The notes below the pieces were generated by a model. It made no database searches. It worked only from the letters and a program-made list of their open reading frames with translations, and was not told the origin of the DNA. Source: Pyrolobus sp964613695 (GTDB taxonomy: Archaea; Thermoproteota; Thermoprotei_A; Sulfolobales; Pyrodictiaceae). Taken from it: 27,486 bases of DNA. Where the stretch lies: NCBI GenBank assembly GCA_964613695.1, contig CAZTIR010000017.1, positions 1-27,486 on the forward strand, in the 5' to 3' direction. Below are positions 14,669 through 22,519 of the stretch, in pieces; position 1 is the stretch's first letter; every line of letters starts with the position of its first letter. A program made the translations under genes and the position numbers.

Positions 14669-15097
14669 GTGAGAGTAGTGGAGGGTGGTGACACGCCATC
14701 GGGCTTGGGGCGGGTGAGGCGGCTGCTGGAAGAGGGGCTTCGAAACCCCCCGCCCGAGGCGCTAGCGGCGGTTAGCGAGGGCCGCGTATACCTCCTGGAT
14801 GAGAGGCTGGACCTCTGGCTAGTGAGGGGCGAGCACGGCGACTATATCGTCGTGAGGGGGTTGTACTGTAGCTGCCCCTGGTTCACAACCCGAGTCCTCA
14901 GCGGCAACGCGGAGAAGCTATGCTACCACCTCATAGCGGTTGAGCTCGCAGCCCGGGGCATTGGGAGGTATAAGAGAGCCCCAGGGGGAATCATAAAGGA
15001 TGTGGTACTGGAGGCCCTCCTCGACGGCTTCACGAGAACACTGAGGCTGGTGGAGCTTAGATCTACTGGAGGCTTTTCGCGAGATCGGCGAGCTTAG
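14669..15097 (+). CDS. SWIM zinc-finger protein
   Basis: This 142-residue protein contains a SWIM zinc finger: C67-S-C69-P, then C85-Y-H87 (CxC...CxH) within YCSCPWF and KLCYHLIAV. SWIM domains bind nucleic acid or mediate protein contacts, and in archaea often occur alone as here. An N-terminal helical stretch (about 12-38) precedes it and a C-terminal helix follows. GTG start with AGGGG from the rpiA stop region acting as Shine-Dalgarno. The coupling to rpiA has no obvious functional sense. The 3' end overlaps the convergent hypothetical gene by 35 bp. Function beyond zinc-dependent binding is unknown. Confidence 0.82.
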   Translation: MRVVEGGDTPSGLGRVRRLLEEGLRNPPPEALAAVSEGRVYLLDERLDLWLVRGEHGDYIVVRGLYCSCPWFTTRVLSGNAEKLCYHLIAVELAARGIGRYKRAPGGIIKDVVLEALLDGFTRTLRLVELRSTGGFSRDRRA

Positions 15098-15674
15098 CAG
15101 CCGTCTCGTAGAGCTTGGACGTGGTCTCCGCGTCCACCTTACCCTCGAGCCTATAGTCCATGAGGTACTTGCGCTTAGCCTGATCGTACACCACGTTTAT
15201 CTCGAGTCGCGTGGTGCCGGCTACCAGCAAGCCCTTAACCCTGTCACCCTCCAGTTTGACCTCCATGCCCTTCTCCTCCAGGACCCTCAGCGCGTTATAC
15301 GCGAGGCCTATCTTTGACTCTGGTTTCTCACCCGCCTCCCCCCTAATCTCTCGGAGCCTCTCCTCGGCAGCCTCTACGACTTCCCGGTAGTCGCTGTACC
15401 TCCTCTTAACCTCCTCGAGTATCTTCACGAGAACCTCCTCTGCCTTAGCGCCGCGGAGCAGCATAACCACGTCGTCGAAGTCACGGCTGCGGAGGTAGTC
15501 CGCCAGCCTCCGCGGATCGCCTCCGAAGGAGCTGAACTTGTACCTCTCCTCCGCGTAGCCGATGCTCTTCCTCACATCCTCGACTATCTGGCGCGGCAGG
15601 CTATACTCGGCCAGTATCCTGTTGACTATATGCCTTAGGAAGTCGACCTTGACCGTCTTCGCAGCCTCTGTCAA
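15063..15674 (-). CDS. Hypothetical protein, helical with C-terminal domain
   Basis: This 203-residue protein is not recognised. Residues about 8-120 are charged and predicted helical, with several amphipathic segments (EEVLVKILEEVKRRY, EVVEAAEERLREI). Residues about 120-190 look alpha-beta (KLEGDRVKGLLVAG, RLEINVVYDQAKRKYLMDY in parts). There is no signal peptide or cysteine motif. The TTG start is fixed by a strong Shine-Dalgarno GGAGGTG about seven bases upstream. An AT island (15712-15719) shared with the divergent 107-residue gene provides the promoter. Probably a soluble cytoplasmic protein conserved only in close relatives. Confidence 0.72.
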   Translation of the reverse strand: MTEAAKTVKVDFLRHIVNRILAEYSLPRQIVEDVRKSIGYAEERYKFSSFGGDPRRLADYLRSRDFDDVVMLLRGAKAEEVLVKILEEVKRRYSDYREVVEAAEERLREIRGEAGEKPESKIGLAYNALRVLEEKGMEVKLEGDRVKGLLVAGTTRLEINVVYDQAKRKYLMDYRLEGKVDAETTSKLYETAAKLADLAKSLQ

Positions 15675-15711
15675 AACGGTACACCTCCACTAGGAACCCG
15701 CGCCCACTGGG

Positions 15712-15719
15712 TTAAATTA
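15712..15719. promoter_or_regulatory. Shared TATA-like island between two divergent unknown genes
   Basis: TTAAATTA lies 33 bp before the plus-strand ATG (15747) and about 40 bp before the minus-strand TTG (15674). It can be read as a TATA box in both directions and is the only AT-rich stretch between the genes. Confidence 0.5.
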
Positions 15720-15746
15720 TGGAGTTCCTCTCGTAGCCGTGGTCGG

Positions 15747-16070
15747 ATGAGAACTGTGGAGCGGTTCTACTCGCGGATTAGGCACGAGGAGGTGAAGGCT
15801 ATCGAGGTTGTCAGAGGGGCTGGCATCGATGGGGGCGACGTGCTCATAATCGAGGTTGATAGCAGGGGGAGGCTGCTGGGGCTCAACCGCTACCGTCTCT
15901 CCGCGCGCCTAGGGCCCCTCCGGGTTGAGGGCGAGTGGCCTAGGCAGGAGAGCGAGGAGCGGGTAGTCTTCGAGCCCGTCGGCGGCCGCTACCCGAGCGT
16001 GGAGGTGGTCTTCTGCCCCGTGTGTGACAACGAGCCGGTGAGGATCAGGATCCTGGAGGGGGGTCGGTAG
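15747..16070 (+). CDS. Small hypothetical protein with CPVC motif
   Basis: This 107-residue protein is not recognised. It seems mostly beta (EVVRGAGIDGGDVLIIEVDSRG, read in parts; ARLGPLRVEGEW), with a Cys pair CPVC around residues 90-93 and no second pair, so a zinc site would need a dimer or another ligand. ATG start about 29 bp from the end of the shared TATA-like island, so its leader is very short. It converges with the aminotransferase gene, with 15 bases between the stops. No function inferred. Confidence 0.65.
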   Translation: MRTVERFYSRIRHEEVKAIEVVRGAGIDGGDVLIIEVDSRGRLLGLNRYRLSARLGPLRVEGEWPRQESEERVVFEPVGGRYPSVEVVFCPVCDNEPVRIRILEGGR

Positions 16071-16085
16071 CGCCCGGCTGAGTCC

Positions 16086-17336
16086 TCACCCCTCGGTCCC
16101 GCCTCGTAGCTCTTCACTCCCCCATGCTAGCTCCGCGATACGCGTAACAGCCTCTCTTAACCTTGCCTCGGGGTGCGTTAGACTCACCCTGATATACTCC
16201 CGCCAGTCGCCGAAGACTGTGCCGGGGACTACGAGGACGCCGGCCTCCCTGGCTAGCAGCTCTGCGAGGCTACTCGAGTCCCTCAACCCGAGTTTCTCGA
16301 GGAGGCCCGCCACCCTCGGGAATAGGAAGAAGCCGGCGGCCGGCAGGTATCCCTCCACGAGGCCCTGTAGGTGCTCGAGGGCTGTCGTCATCGCCTCCGC
16401 TCGCCTAGAGTAGATCCTCCTCGCCTCCTCGACGTACTCGACCATGTCATCCCTGTAGGACGTTATGTACTTGGCTATCGCTAGCTGCACGAACCTCGGT
16501 ATACAAGTGTACGTGTTGGCGTTGAAGAAGGAGATGGCCTTCGCCATCTCGGGCGGCGCGTAGGCGAACCCGACCCTCCAGCCCGGCACCGCCAGCGTCT
16601 TCGAGAACGACTCTAGGTGCACGACTATATCGTCGCCCAGGCGCTTGACGAGGGGCGTGTGGGTGCCCCGGTACACGAGCCAAGCGTAGACCTCGTCGCT
16701 TAGAATAACCGAGTTGTAGTCGCGGGCTAGGTCCCCGAGGAGCTTCACCACACTATCCTCGAGGAGGAGGCCGGTCGGGTTGTGAGGAGTGTTCACTATG
16801 ACGAGGCACGGCCTCTTCTCGGAGAACACCTTCTTCAACAACTCCTCGTCCAGGGTTAGCACGCCGCCGCTCCAAGAGAGGGGGATGAGCTCGACACGGA
16901 CACCCAGCATGCGGGGGGCGATGACGTAGGTGTAGAAGTGGGGTGTTAGCACGAGCACCGTGTCCCCGGGGTCGCAGGCGGCGTAGATGCTCCCACCTAT
17001 CCCGGGCTTAGCGCCCGCGAGCGCGACCACGCGGTCGGGCTCCGCGTCCACACCGTAAGCCTCCGAGAGGAGCTCCGCGACAGCCTCACGGTACTCGCCC
17101 AGACCCTGCGGGGGAGCGTAGCGGGAGGCCCCCGCCCCCCTAGCCTCTATCGCGAGCAGCTCCACGAGCGCGGACGGCGGCTTTAGATCCGGCTGGCCTA
17201 TGGTGAGGTCTATGACCGGCTGCCTCTTGGCCTCCCTCCCCAGCTCCGTATACGCTATCGTCGTGCCTCCGCGGGAAGAGTCGTTCAGGTAGCGTCTCGA
17301 GATGCGAGCCACATTAGCGCCCGAGTGGTTAACCAC
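16086..17336 (-). CDS. Class I/II PLP aminotransferase (aspartate aminotransferase-like)
   Basis: This 416-residue PLP-dependent aminotransferase of fold type I has the Schiff-base lysine K246 in ESFSKTLAVPGWRVGFA, the cofactor residues N186 (NTPHNPTG), D214 and Y217 (SDEVYAW), and the substrate carboxylate Arg in the C-terminal IRVSLTHP. The N-terminal IDLTIGQPD is typical of the AspC/AlaC subgroup. Exact amino-acid specificity (aspartate, alanine, aromatic, or a kynurenine-like type) cannot be read from sequence. The GTG start lies 25 bp from a TATA box CTTAAAC (17358-17364), so a leaderless message is likely. The start codon forms one end of a perfect 12-bp palindrome. It converges with a small unknown gene. 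Confidence 0.92.
   Translation of the reverse strand: MVNHSGANVARISRRYLNDSSRGGTTIAYTELGREAKRQPVIDLTIGQPDLKPPSALVELLAIEARGAGASRYAPPQGLGEYREAVAELLSEAYGVDAEPDRVVALAGAKPGIGGSIYAACDPGDTVLVLTPHFYTYVIAPRMLGVRVELIPLSWSGGVLTLDEELLKKVFSEKRPCLVIVNTPHNPTGLLLEDSVVKLLGDLARDYNSVILSDEVYAWLVYRGTHTPLVKRLGDDIVVHLESFSKTLAVPGWRVGFAYAPPEMAKAISFFNANTYTCIPRFVQLAIAKYITSYRDDMVEYVEEARRIYSRRAEAMTTALEHLQGLVEGYLPAAGFFLFPRVAGLLEKLGLRDSSSLAELLAREAGVLVVPGTVFGDWREYIRVSLTHPEARLREAVTRIAELAWGSEELRGGTEG
17325..17336. promoter_or_regulatory. Perfect palindrome at the aminotransferase start (possible operator)
   Basis: GTGGTTAACCAC is a perfect 12-bp inverted repeat. Its last three bases are the GTG start codon read on the minus strand, and the predicted transcription start falls within it. 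A bound repressor here would block initiation, but a chance palindrome cannot be excluded. Confidence 0.3.
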
Positions 17337-17357
17337 AACCCGCGTAGGGATAGAAGA

Positions 17358-17364
17358 GTTTAAG
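17358..17364 (-). promoter_or_regulatory. TATA box for the aminotransferase gene
   Basis: CTTAAAC on the minus strand, centred 25 bp upstream of the GTG at 17336. This is the standard archaeal distance from TATA to transcription start and predicts a leaderless message. Confidence 0.5.
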
Positions 17365-17388
17365 CCTTTGGGAGCTGCCTGACACCTC

Positions 17389-17889
17389 TTAGGAGCCTCT
17401 CCCTCGACGCCGGTACAAGCGCAGGAGTAGCACGGAGGCCCCGGCTGCTAGAGCAGCAGCCATGAGGAGACCCGTAGGCCTTGGAATACTGCAGGGTATC
17501 CCGGGCTTCGAGCCGGTTACACTGGGAGGGCTTCTGGCCACCAGCTCCTCTAGCCGCTTCACCGCCCCATAGGCGCCTGCGGCGGCGAGGCACGGCTCGA
17601 GGCGGGGTATGCAGGCGGGCAGAGCCCTCCTCCAGTCGGTGCCGTTAACGGCGTACACGGCTACCGCAACAGGCTTGCCGTAGCCGGGCCCATAGACTAC
17701 CGCAACCACGCCTCCACCGCACTCCACCTTGGTTAGGGGGAGTAGGGGTTGCGATACGGCGGCGACGTCTAGGCTCGTGGTGTTAACGGGCACGACCGCC
17801 ACAAGATGGTATAGGCTCGCGTTGGCCGCGAGAGCCTGGAGCGCGAGGAGGCCGGCGAGGAGGGGGAGCAGGCGTATAGGGGGTTTCAC
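17389..17889 (-). CDS. Secreted or membrane-anchored hypothetical protein
   Basis: This 166-residue protein has an N-terminal signal sequence (charged MKPPIR, then a Leu/Ala-rich core to about residue 22) and a C-terminal hydrophobic helix (about 138-157) followed by RLYRRRGRGS. This predicts an extracytoplasmic domain of about 115 residues anchored with the tail inside. Four cysteines (near 58, 92, 99 and 132) in the outer part could form two disulfides, a known stabilising device in hyperthermophiles. No family recognised. GTG start. It lies 122 bases downstream of aroC on the same strand; a perfect hairpin CCGCC/GGCGG (17896-17910) precedes it, whose role is unclear. Confidence 0.65.
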   Translation of the reverse strand: MKPPIRLLPLLAGLLALQALAANASLYHLVAVVPVNTTSLDVAAVSQPLLPLTKVECGGGVVAVVYGPGYGKPVAVAVYAVNGTDWRRALPACIPRLEPCLAAAGAYGAVKRLEELVARSPPSVTGSKPGIPCSIPRPTGLLMAAALAAGASVLLLRLYRRRGRGS

Positions 17890-18011
17890 GGCCCTCCGCC
17901 ACCCTGGCGGGGTGAGGAGTACACACCCTTACCCGACGCCCCCGGAGGGGCGGCGGGGGCTATGGAGAGAGTGGCCAGGCCCGACCGCGGCCTCGGCCAG
18001 CCATCCTCTCC

Positions 18012-19214
18012 TCACCCCCTCGGCTGACAGCTCAGCACATCATCGGCCCATCTCGGCCAGGGGTATGCGGTGTCCCACTCCCTAATCACCCTCTCCACGT
18101 GCTCCTCTCCAAGCCTGTTAGCCGGTATCAGCCCCGCTCGTAGAGCATGGTCCGCCAGCACTATTGCAGCCATAGCCTCTGCCACCGCCACGGCTCTCAC
18201 CACTAGAGCCGGGTCGTGCCTGCCCCTCACCACAATCGTGTCCTCGCGGCCCTCGCAGACGTTGACCGTCGTTATCGGCCTCGGTATGCTGCTAGTGGGT
18301 TTGAAGGCGACGCGAACACGGATGGGGGTACCGACGCTCACGCCGCCGAGCATGCCCCCGTGCGCCGGACCCACGGGGCGGGGCTCGCCGTCCACAAGGC
18401 GTATGGGGTCCCTGGCCTCACTCCCCCTCATCCTGGCGAGGCGGAAGCCAAGCCCCACCTCGAAGCCCACAGCCGCCGGTATGCTCATGAGGGCTTTGGC
18501 GAGATCCGCCTTCAGCTTGTCGAAGACGGGGTCCCCGAGGCCCGGAGGCACCCCGAAGGCAACTACCTCCACGACGCCTCCTAGGCTATCCCCCTCCCTC
18601 CTAGCAGCCTCTATGAGCGACGCGACCCTCTCCTCCAGAGCCCTGTCATGGACCCTGAGCGGGCTATGCCGAGCCTCCACGAGCTCCTCAACACGCGGCT
18701 CCTCGGTGGGCTCGGCGAGCACGAGGCCCCCTATCTCCGCCAGCCTCGCGTATACGCGGACTCCTATGGAGAGGAGGAGCTTCTTCGCTATAGCTCCCGC
18801 CGCGACCCTCGCTACCGTCTCGCGCCCGGAGGCCCTGCCGCCGCCGCGGTAGTCCCAGTTCTCCCACCCATACTTCAGGATGTAGGCTAGGTCTGCGTGG
18901 CCAGGCCTAGGCTTACACCTAACCTCCTCATAGGGCCTAGAGTCCACATCCCTATTCCAGACTACCACCGCTATAGGGTGCCCGGTGGTCCTGCCCTCGA
19001 AGAGCCCCGAGAGTATCTCGGGGCGGTCGGGCTCCCTCCTCTGAGTAGCCCACCTGTGCCCAGGCCTCCTCAACAAGAGCTCCTTGTACAAGTCGCACTC
19101 GTTCAGAGGAAGCCCCGCAGGCACCCCGTCAACCACAACGCCGATAGCCCTCCCGTGGCTCTCCCCGAAGCTCGTGACCCGGAAGAGGGTGCCGAAGCTA
19201 CTACCGGCTGGCAA
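18012..19214 (-). CDS. aroC: Chorismate synthase
   Basis: This 400-residue enzyme makes chorismate from 5-enolpyruvylshikimate 3-phosphate with reduced FMN, the last common step of aromatic amino acid synthesis. Signatures include TSFGESHGRAIG near the N-terminus, KPRPGHADL and DYRGGGRASGRET (flavin and substrate contacts) in the first third, and GRHDPALVVRAVAVAEAM (in parts) near the C-terminus. The length is usual for the monofunctional enzyme. The TTG start has GGGGTGAT just upstream, and a TATA-like AGAATAAC region (19249-19258) lies about 40 bp away. No other aro gene is in the window. It diverges from bud32. Confidence 0.96.
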   Translation of the reverse strand: MPAGSSFGTLFRVTSFGESHGRAIGVVVDGVPAGLPLNECDLYKELLLRRPGHRWATQRREPDRPEILSGLFEGRTTGHPIAVVVWNRDVDSRPYEEVRCKPRPGHADLAYILKYGWENWDYRGGGRASGRETVARVAAGAIAKKLLLSIGVRVYARLAEIGGLVLAEPTEEPRVEELVEARHSPLRVHDRALEERVASLIEAARREGDSLGGVVEVVAFGVPPGLGDPVFDKLKADLAKALMSIPAAVGFEVGLGFRLARMRGSEARDPIRLVDGEPRPVGPAHGGMLGGVSVGTPIRVRVAFKPTSSIPRPITTVNVCEGREDTIVVRGRHDPALVVRAVAVAEAMAAIVLADHALRAGLIPANRLGEEHVERVIREWDTAYPWPRWADDVLSCQPRG

Positions 19215-19373
19215 CCATCACCCCAGCACCCTGCCCGGCAGAGCCCCCACGTTATTCTCTAGCCAGCTGGCCTACCACCCTGCAGCCAGAGCCCCCAGGG
19301 TCACAGGTAATGGGGCGCGTCTCTCCAGGGTTTCCCCCGGCTGGGGCTGCTAGCGTCCACGGGTGATACCCTG

Positions 19374-20051
19374 TTGAAGCTTATAGCTCGTGGTGCTGAG
19401 GCGGAGCTCTATCTCGCAGAGTGGGGTGGGTTGCGTGTCGTGGTTAAGAGGAGGGTTGCCAAGCCGTACCGCCACCGTTCTCTCGACGAGTGGTTGAGGA
19501 GGAAGAGGACGATAACAGAGGCTAGGATGCTCGTGCGCAGCCTAGAGCTTGGCCTCGATGTGCCGGTTCTGTACGAGGCTAGCGTGCGCGACGCTACTCT
19601 CGTCATGGAGTTCTTTGACGGCAGGCCTCTGAGGTGGCTTATCGAGGAGAGGGGTGTCGACGGGCTCGTAGCTAGTGCTACGCGTAGGCTCGGCTACATG
19701 ATAGGAGTCCTGCACGAGCATGGTTTTGTGCACGGCGACGTGACTACCAGCAACCTCCTCGTGTCTAGGGATGGGCGCGTCAAGCTCATCGACTTCGGGT
19801 TGGCTGGGGCTGCGGAGGACGAGGAGGATATGGCTGTGGACGTGCACCTCTACCTGCGTGCGGTGGAGTCGACGCACCCCGAGTGGGCTGAGACCCTCTA
19901 CAAGCTCTTCCTCGAAGGCTACGCCGAGGCTAGGGGTCGGGACGCTGTTGATAGGATATCGGCGCTGGTGAAGAAGTTGAGGCTGATGGGGAGGTACGTG
20001 GAGGAGAGGAGGAGGCGCACTGTATGGGGAGAGTTGCGCTCCGCCTCATAA
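19374..20051 (+). CDS. bud32: KEOPS complex kinase/ATPase Bud32
   Basis: This 225-residue small atypical protein kinase is the Bud32/PRPK subunit of KEOPS, which makes the universal t6A37 modification of ANN-decoding tRNAs. It has the ATP-anchoring Lys25 (VVVKR), catalytic loop HGDVTTSN (120-127), metal-binding DFG (140-142) and the Bud32-specific AVDVHLYLRAVESTHPE region (read in parts, about 154-170). It is a free-standing kinase, not fused to Kae1 as in some archaea, and kae1 is not in the window. TTG start with GGGTGAT six bases upstream. The last 28 bp overlap the hypF start. Confidence 0.95.
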   Translation: MKLIARGAEAELYLAEWGGLRVVVKRRVAKPYRHRSLDEWLRRKRTITEARMLVRSLELGLDVPVLYEASVRDATLVMEFFDGRPLRWLIEERGVDGLVASATRRLGYMIGVLHEHGFVHGDVTTSNLLVSRDGRVKLIDFGLAGAAEDEEDMAVDVHLYLRAVESTHPEWAETLYKLFLEGYAEARGRDAVDRISALVKKLRLMGRYVEERRRRTVWGELRSAS

Positions 20052-22345
20052 TCTCGGGTGTCGTGCAGGGCGTTGGCTTCCGGCCCTTCGTCTACCGCGT
20101 AGCCCTCCTATCCGGTGTCGCCGGTTACGTGCGGAACATGGGGGGCTCCGAGGTAGAGATCTGGGTTGAGGGCTCCTGGCCCCAGCTCCGCAGCTTCCTA
20201 AGACTCTTCCTCGAGAAGCTCCCGCCGCCAGCCGAGATAGAGGAGGTGGAGGTTCGGGAGGAGAGGCCCGGGGGCTACGAGGGCTTCAGGATACTCCGCT
20301 CCGGCTCGGCGGCCGAGAAGAGGAGCATGATACCCCCCGACTTCGCCGTCTGCAGGGATTGTCTTAGAGAGGTTCTGGACCCGGGGGACCGCCGCTACCG
20401 CTACCCGTTCAACTCCTGCGCGTACTGCGGGCCAAGGTTCTCTATGATATACCGCGTCCCCTACGACCGCGAGAACACCGCGATGCGGGACTTCCCCATG
20501 TGCGAGGATTGTAGGAGGGAGTATGAGGACCCGTGGAACGAGAGGAGGTTCCACGCGCAGGGGATAAGCTGCCCGAAGTGCGGGCCCCGCCTCTGGCTCG
20601 AGACTATCGACGGGGAGAGGGTTGAGACCCGCGACCCTATACGGGAGGCTGCTCGCCTCATCGACGAGGGCTATATCGTAGCCGTTAAGGGCCTCGGGGG
20701 CTTCCACATCGCAGCCCTGGCCTCCGACGACGACGTTGTCCTCGAGCTGCGTAGGAGGAAGAGGAGGCCGACCAAACCCTTCGCCCTAATGGCCCTGGAT
20801 GCCAGCATAGCAGGGAAGCTGGTGTACCTCGACGAGAGGGCTAGGCGGGTGCTAGAGTCCCCGGAGGCACCGATACTCCTCCTACCCCGCCGCGAGGATG
20901 CGCCAGTATCGAGGCACGTGGCCCCCGGCCTAGTGTGGCTCGGCGTGATGCTGGCCTACACTCCCCTCCACTACCTCCTACTCATGGAGACCCGCGACAA
21001 GTTCCTCATAATGACGAGCGGGAATATCCACGGGAAGCCCATGTGCAAGACTGTGGAGTGCGTGAGGGAGCAGCTGAGGGGAGTCGTCGACTACGTGCTC
21101 AACCACAACCGCGTGATAGTGAACAGGGTTGACGATAGCGTCGCGAGGTTCACGCGCGGGAGGCTCGTGTTAATCCGCCGCGGCCGCGGCTACGCGCCGA
21201 GGTGGATTAGGCTCGGCTTCAGCACGCCAAGGGAGATAATAGCGTTTGGCGCCGAGCTCCAGAACGCTGGCGCGATAGCCTTCGAGGATAAGGTGGTGCT
21301 AACCCAGTACATAGGCGACACGGACGACTACGACACCCTCCTCGAGCTGGACCACTACCTGAGATGGTTCGTGGAGCAGTATAGGATAGACGCGAGCCGT
21401 GCCGTGATAGTCGCTGATATGCACCCCGGGTATAACTCCAGGAGGCTCGCTGAGGAGTGGTCGAGGGAGACGGGGGCCCAACTCCAACTAGTCCAGCACC
21501 ACCACGCCCACGTCGCAGCCGTGATGGGCGAGTATAGGGTAAAGCCGGGCGCCCGCCGCGTGGGCATCGCGGTGGACGGCACCGGTTATGGACTCGACGG
21601 CACCATATGGGGCGGGGAGGTTATACTAACGGACCTGGCTAGCTTCGAGCGCGTAGGCCACCTGAAACCAGTGCCGCTCCCGGGCGGCGACCGCGCCACC
21701 GAGTGGCCCGCGAGGATAGCGGTTGGCCTCCTGACACTACTCTATGGGGAGGGGGAGGCGCTAGAGCTGGCAAAGGAGCTTGGCCTTGTGGAGAGGCTCC
21801 CGCATGGCGAGAGCGAGGCTGTCATAGCCGCTAGGCTCGTCTCGAGGGGCTCGGCGCCGCTAGCCTCCAGCACCGGTAGGTTCCTGGACGCTGTCTCGGC
21901 GCTTCTGGGCGTGTGTAGCCACCGCGGCTACGAGGGCGAGCCTGCAATACGCCTAGAGTCTTTCTCGCTCAGCGGGAGGGTGTTGGAAGATATAACGGTG
22001 AGGGTCGTGGACGGCGTGGTTGATACGCATAGGCTCTTCGAGGAGATAGTGGAGGCTCTGAGGGAGGGCGCGAGGAGGGAGGATCTTGCCGCGACCGCAC
22101 AGTATAGGCTGGGCGAGGGGCTGGCAAGGATAGCCCTCCAGGCGCTAGACAGGGCTGACGACGCCTCCGCCGTCTATATGGGCGGCGGCGCGGCCGTGAA
22201 CGAGCTCCTCGTGAGGGGCGTGGAGGATGTTCTGAGAGAGGAGGGTGTGACGCTTCTACTCCCAAGGAAGGCTCCGCCCGGAGACGGGGGTATAGCACTG
22301 GGCCAGGCTGTCGTGACGGCTGCGAGACTCCTCCAGGGCTATTAG
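20024..22345 (+). CDS. hypF: Hydrogenase maturation carbamoyltransferase HypF
   Basis: This 773-residue HypF converts carbamoyl phosphate and ATP to carbamoyl-adenylate and passes the carbamoyl group to HypE, the source of the CN ligands of [NiFe] hydrogenase. All domains are intact: acylphosphatase (1-92; R20 in VGFRPF and N38), two zinc fingers (C110, C113, C132, C135; C160, C163, C183, C186), a YrdC-like domain (about 205-385; VKGLGGFHIAALA) and a Kae1-like domain (about 400-770) with the metal-binding HHHAH near 489. Length matches the family. The ATG overlaps the 3' end of bud32. No other hyp or hydrogenase gene is visible here. Confidence 0.97.
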   Translation: MGRVALRLIISGVVQGVGFRPFVYRVALLSGVAGYVRNMGGSEVEIWVEGSWPQLRSFLRLFLEKLPPPAEIEEVEVREERPGGYEGFRILRSGSAAEKRSMIPPDFAVCRDCLREVLDPGDRRYRYPFNSCAYCGPRFSMIYRVPYDRENTAMRDFPMCEDCRREYEDPWNERRFHAQGISCPKCGPRLWLETIDGERVETRDPIREAARLIDEGYIVAVKGLGGFHIAALASDDDVVLELRRRKRRPTKPFALMALDASIAGKLVYLDERARRVLESPEAPILLLPRREDAPVSRHVAPGLVWLGVMLAYTPLHYLLLMETRDKFLIMTSGNIHGKPMCKTVECVREQLRGVVDYVLNHNRVIVNRVDDSVARFTRGRLVLIRRGRGYAPRWIRLGFSTPREIIAFGAELQNAGAIAFEDKVVLTQYIGDTDDYDTLLELDHYLRWFVEQYRIDASRAVIVADMHPGYNSRRLAEEWSRETGAQLQLVQHHHAHVAAVMGEYRVKPGARRVGIAVDGTGYGLDGTIWGGEVILTDLASFERVGHLKPVPLPGGDRATEWPARIAVGLLTLLYGEGEALELAKELGLVERLPHGESEAVIAARLVSRGSAPLASSTGRFLDAVSALLGVCSHRGYEGEPAIRLESFSLSGRVLEDITVRVVDGVVDTHRLFEEIVEALREGARREDLAATAQYRLGEGLARIALQALDRADDASAVYMGGGAAVNELLVRGVEDVLREEGVTLLLPRKAPPGDGGIALGQAVVTAARLLQGY

Positions 22346-22346
22346 G

Positions 22347-22356
22347 GGTTTAAACC
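22347..22356. promoter_or_regulatory. Palindromic TATA-like element downstream of hypF
   Basis: GGTTTAAACC is a perfect 10-bp palindrome directly after the hypF stop. As a plus-strand TATA box it predicts transcription from about 22377, just before the candidate small RNA. It might instead mark the end of hypF. Confidence 0.3.
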
Positions 22357-22385
22357 GGGCCAGGCGCCTCGAGTATAGCAAGCCA

Positions 22386-22452
22386 GGGTTGATGAGTGGG
22401 CTACCAGGGCGACCCCGCGCGGGGGTGAGCACTTGATCTCGGGGGCTGACCC
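22386..22452 (+). ncRNA. Weak C/D-box sRNA candidate or hairpin terminator
   Basis: TTGATGA (22389-22395) and CTGA (22446-22449) are spaced like C and D boxes, with a possible 3-bp terminal stem GGG/CCC. A TATA-like palindrome lies about 35 bp before the C box. A C'-like GTGAGCA (22425-22431) has two mismatches and no D' is seen. The competing reading is two strong hairpins, CCCCGCGCGGGG (22413-22424) and GGGG-CTGA-CCCC (22442-22453), which would be simple structure after hypF. The 174-base gap otherwise holds only the promoter of the next gene. Confidence 0.22.
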
Positions 22453-22470
22453 CTCCACGCCCCATAGCCA

Positions 22471-22480
22471 TATGGTAATT
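22471..22480 (+). promoter_or_regulatory. AT island, likely promoter of the aldo-keto reductase
   Basis: TATGGTAATT is the AT-rich stretch about 45 bp upstream of the GTG at 22520, predicting a leader of about 20 bases that carries TAGGTG. Confidence 0.35.
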
Positions 22481-22519
22481 AGGTGCTAGGTTCTACCATC
22501 CAAGCCTAGGTGCGCCCCC

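Noticed and set aside
17896..17910. Hairpin CCGCC-ACCCT-GGCGG before the secreted protein gene
   Set aside because: A single 5-bp GC stem is expected often by chance here, and no T tract or promoter link supports a function.
18070..18852. A 260-codon plus-strand open frame within aroC
   Set aside because: Ser/Thr/Pro-rich mirror of chorismate synthase, which is unmistakable on the minus strand.
20024..22345. A hydrogenase operon suggested by HypF
   Set aside because: Neighbouring genes are bud32 and an aldo-keto reductase; no hypA-E or hydrogenase subunit is present.
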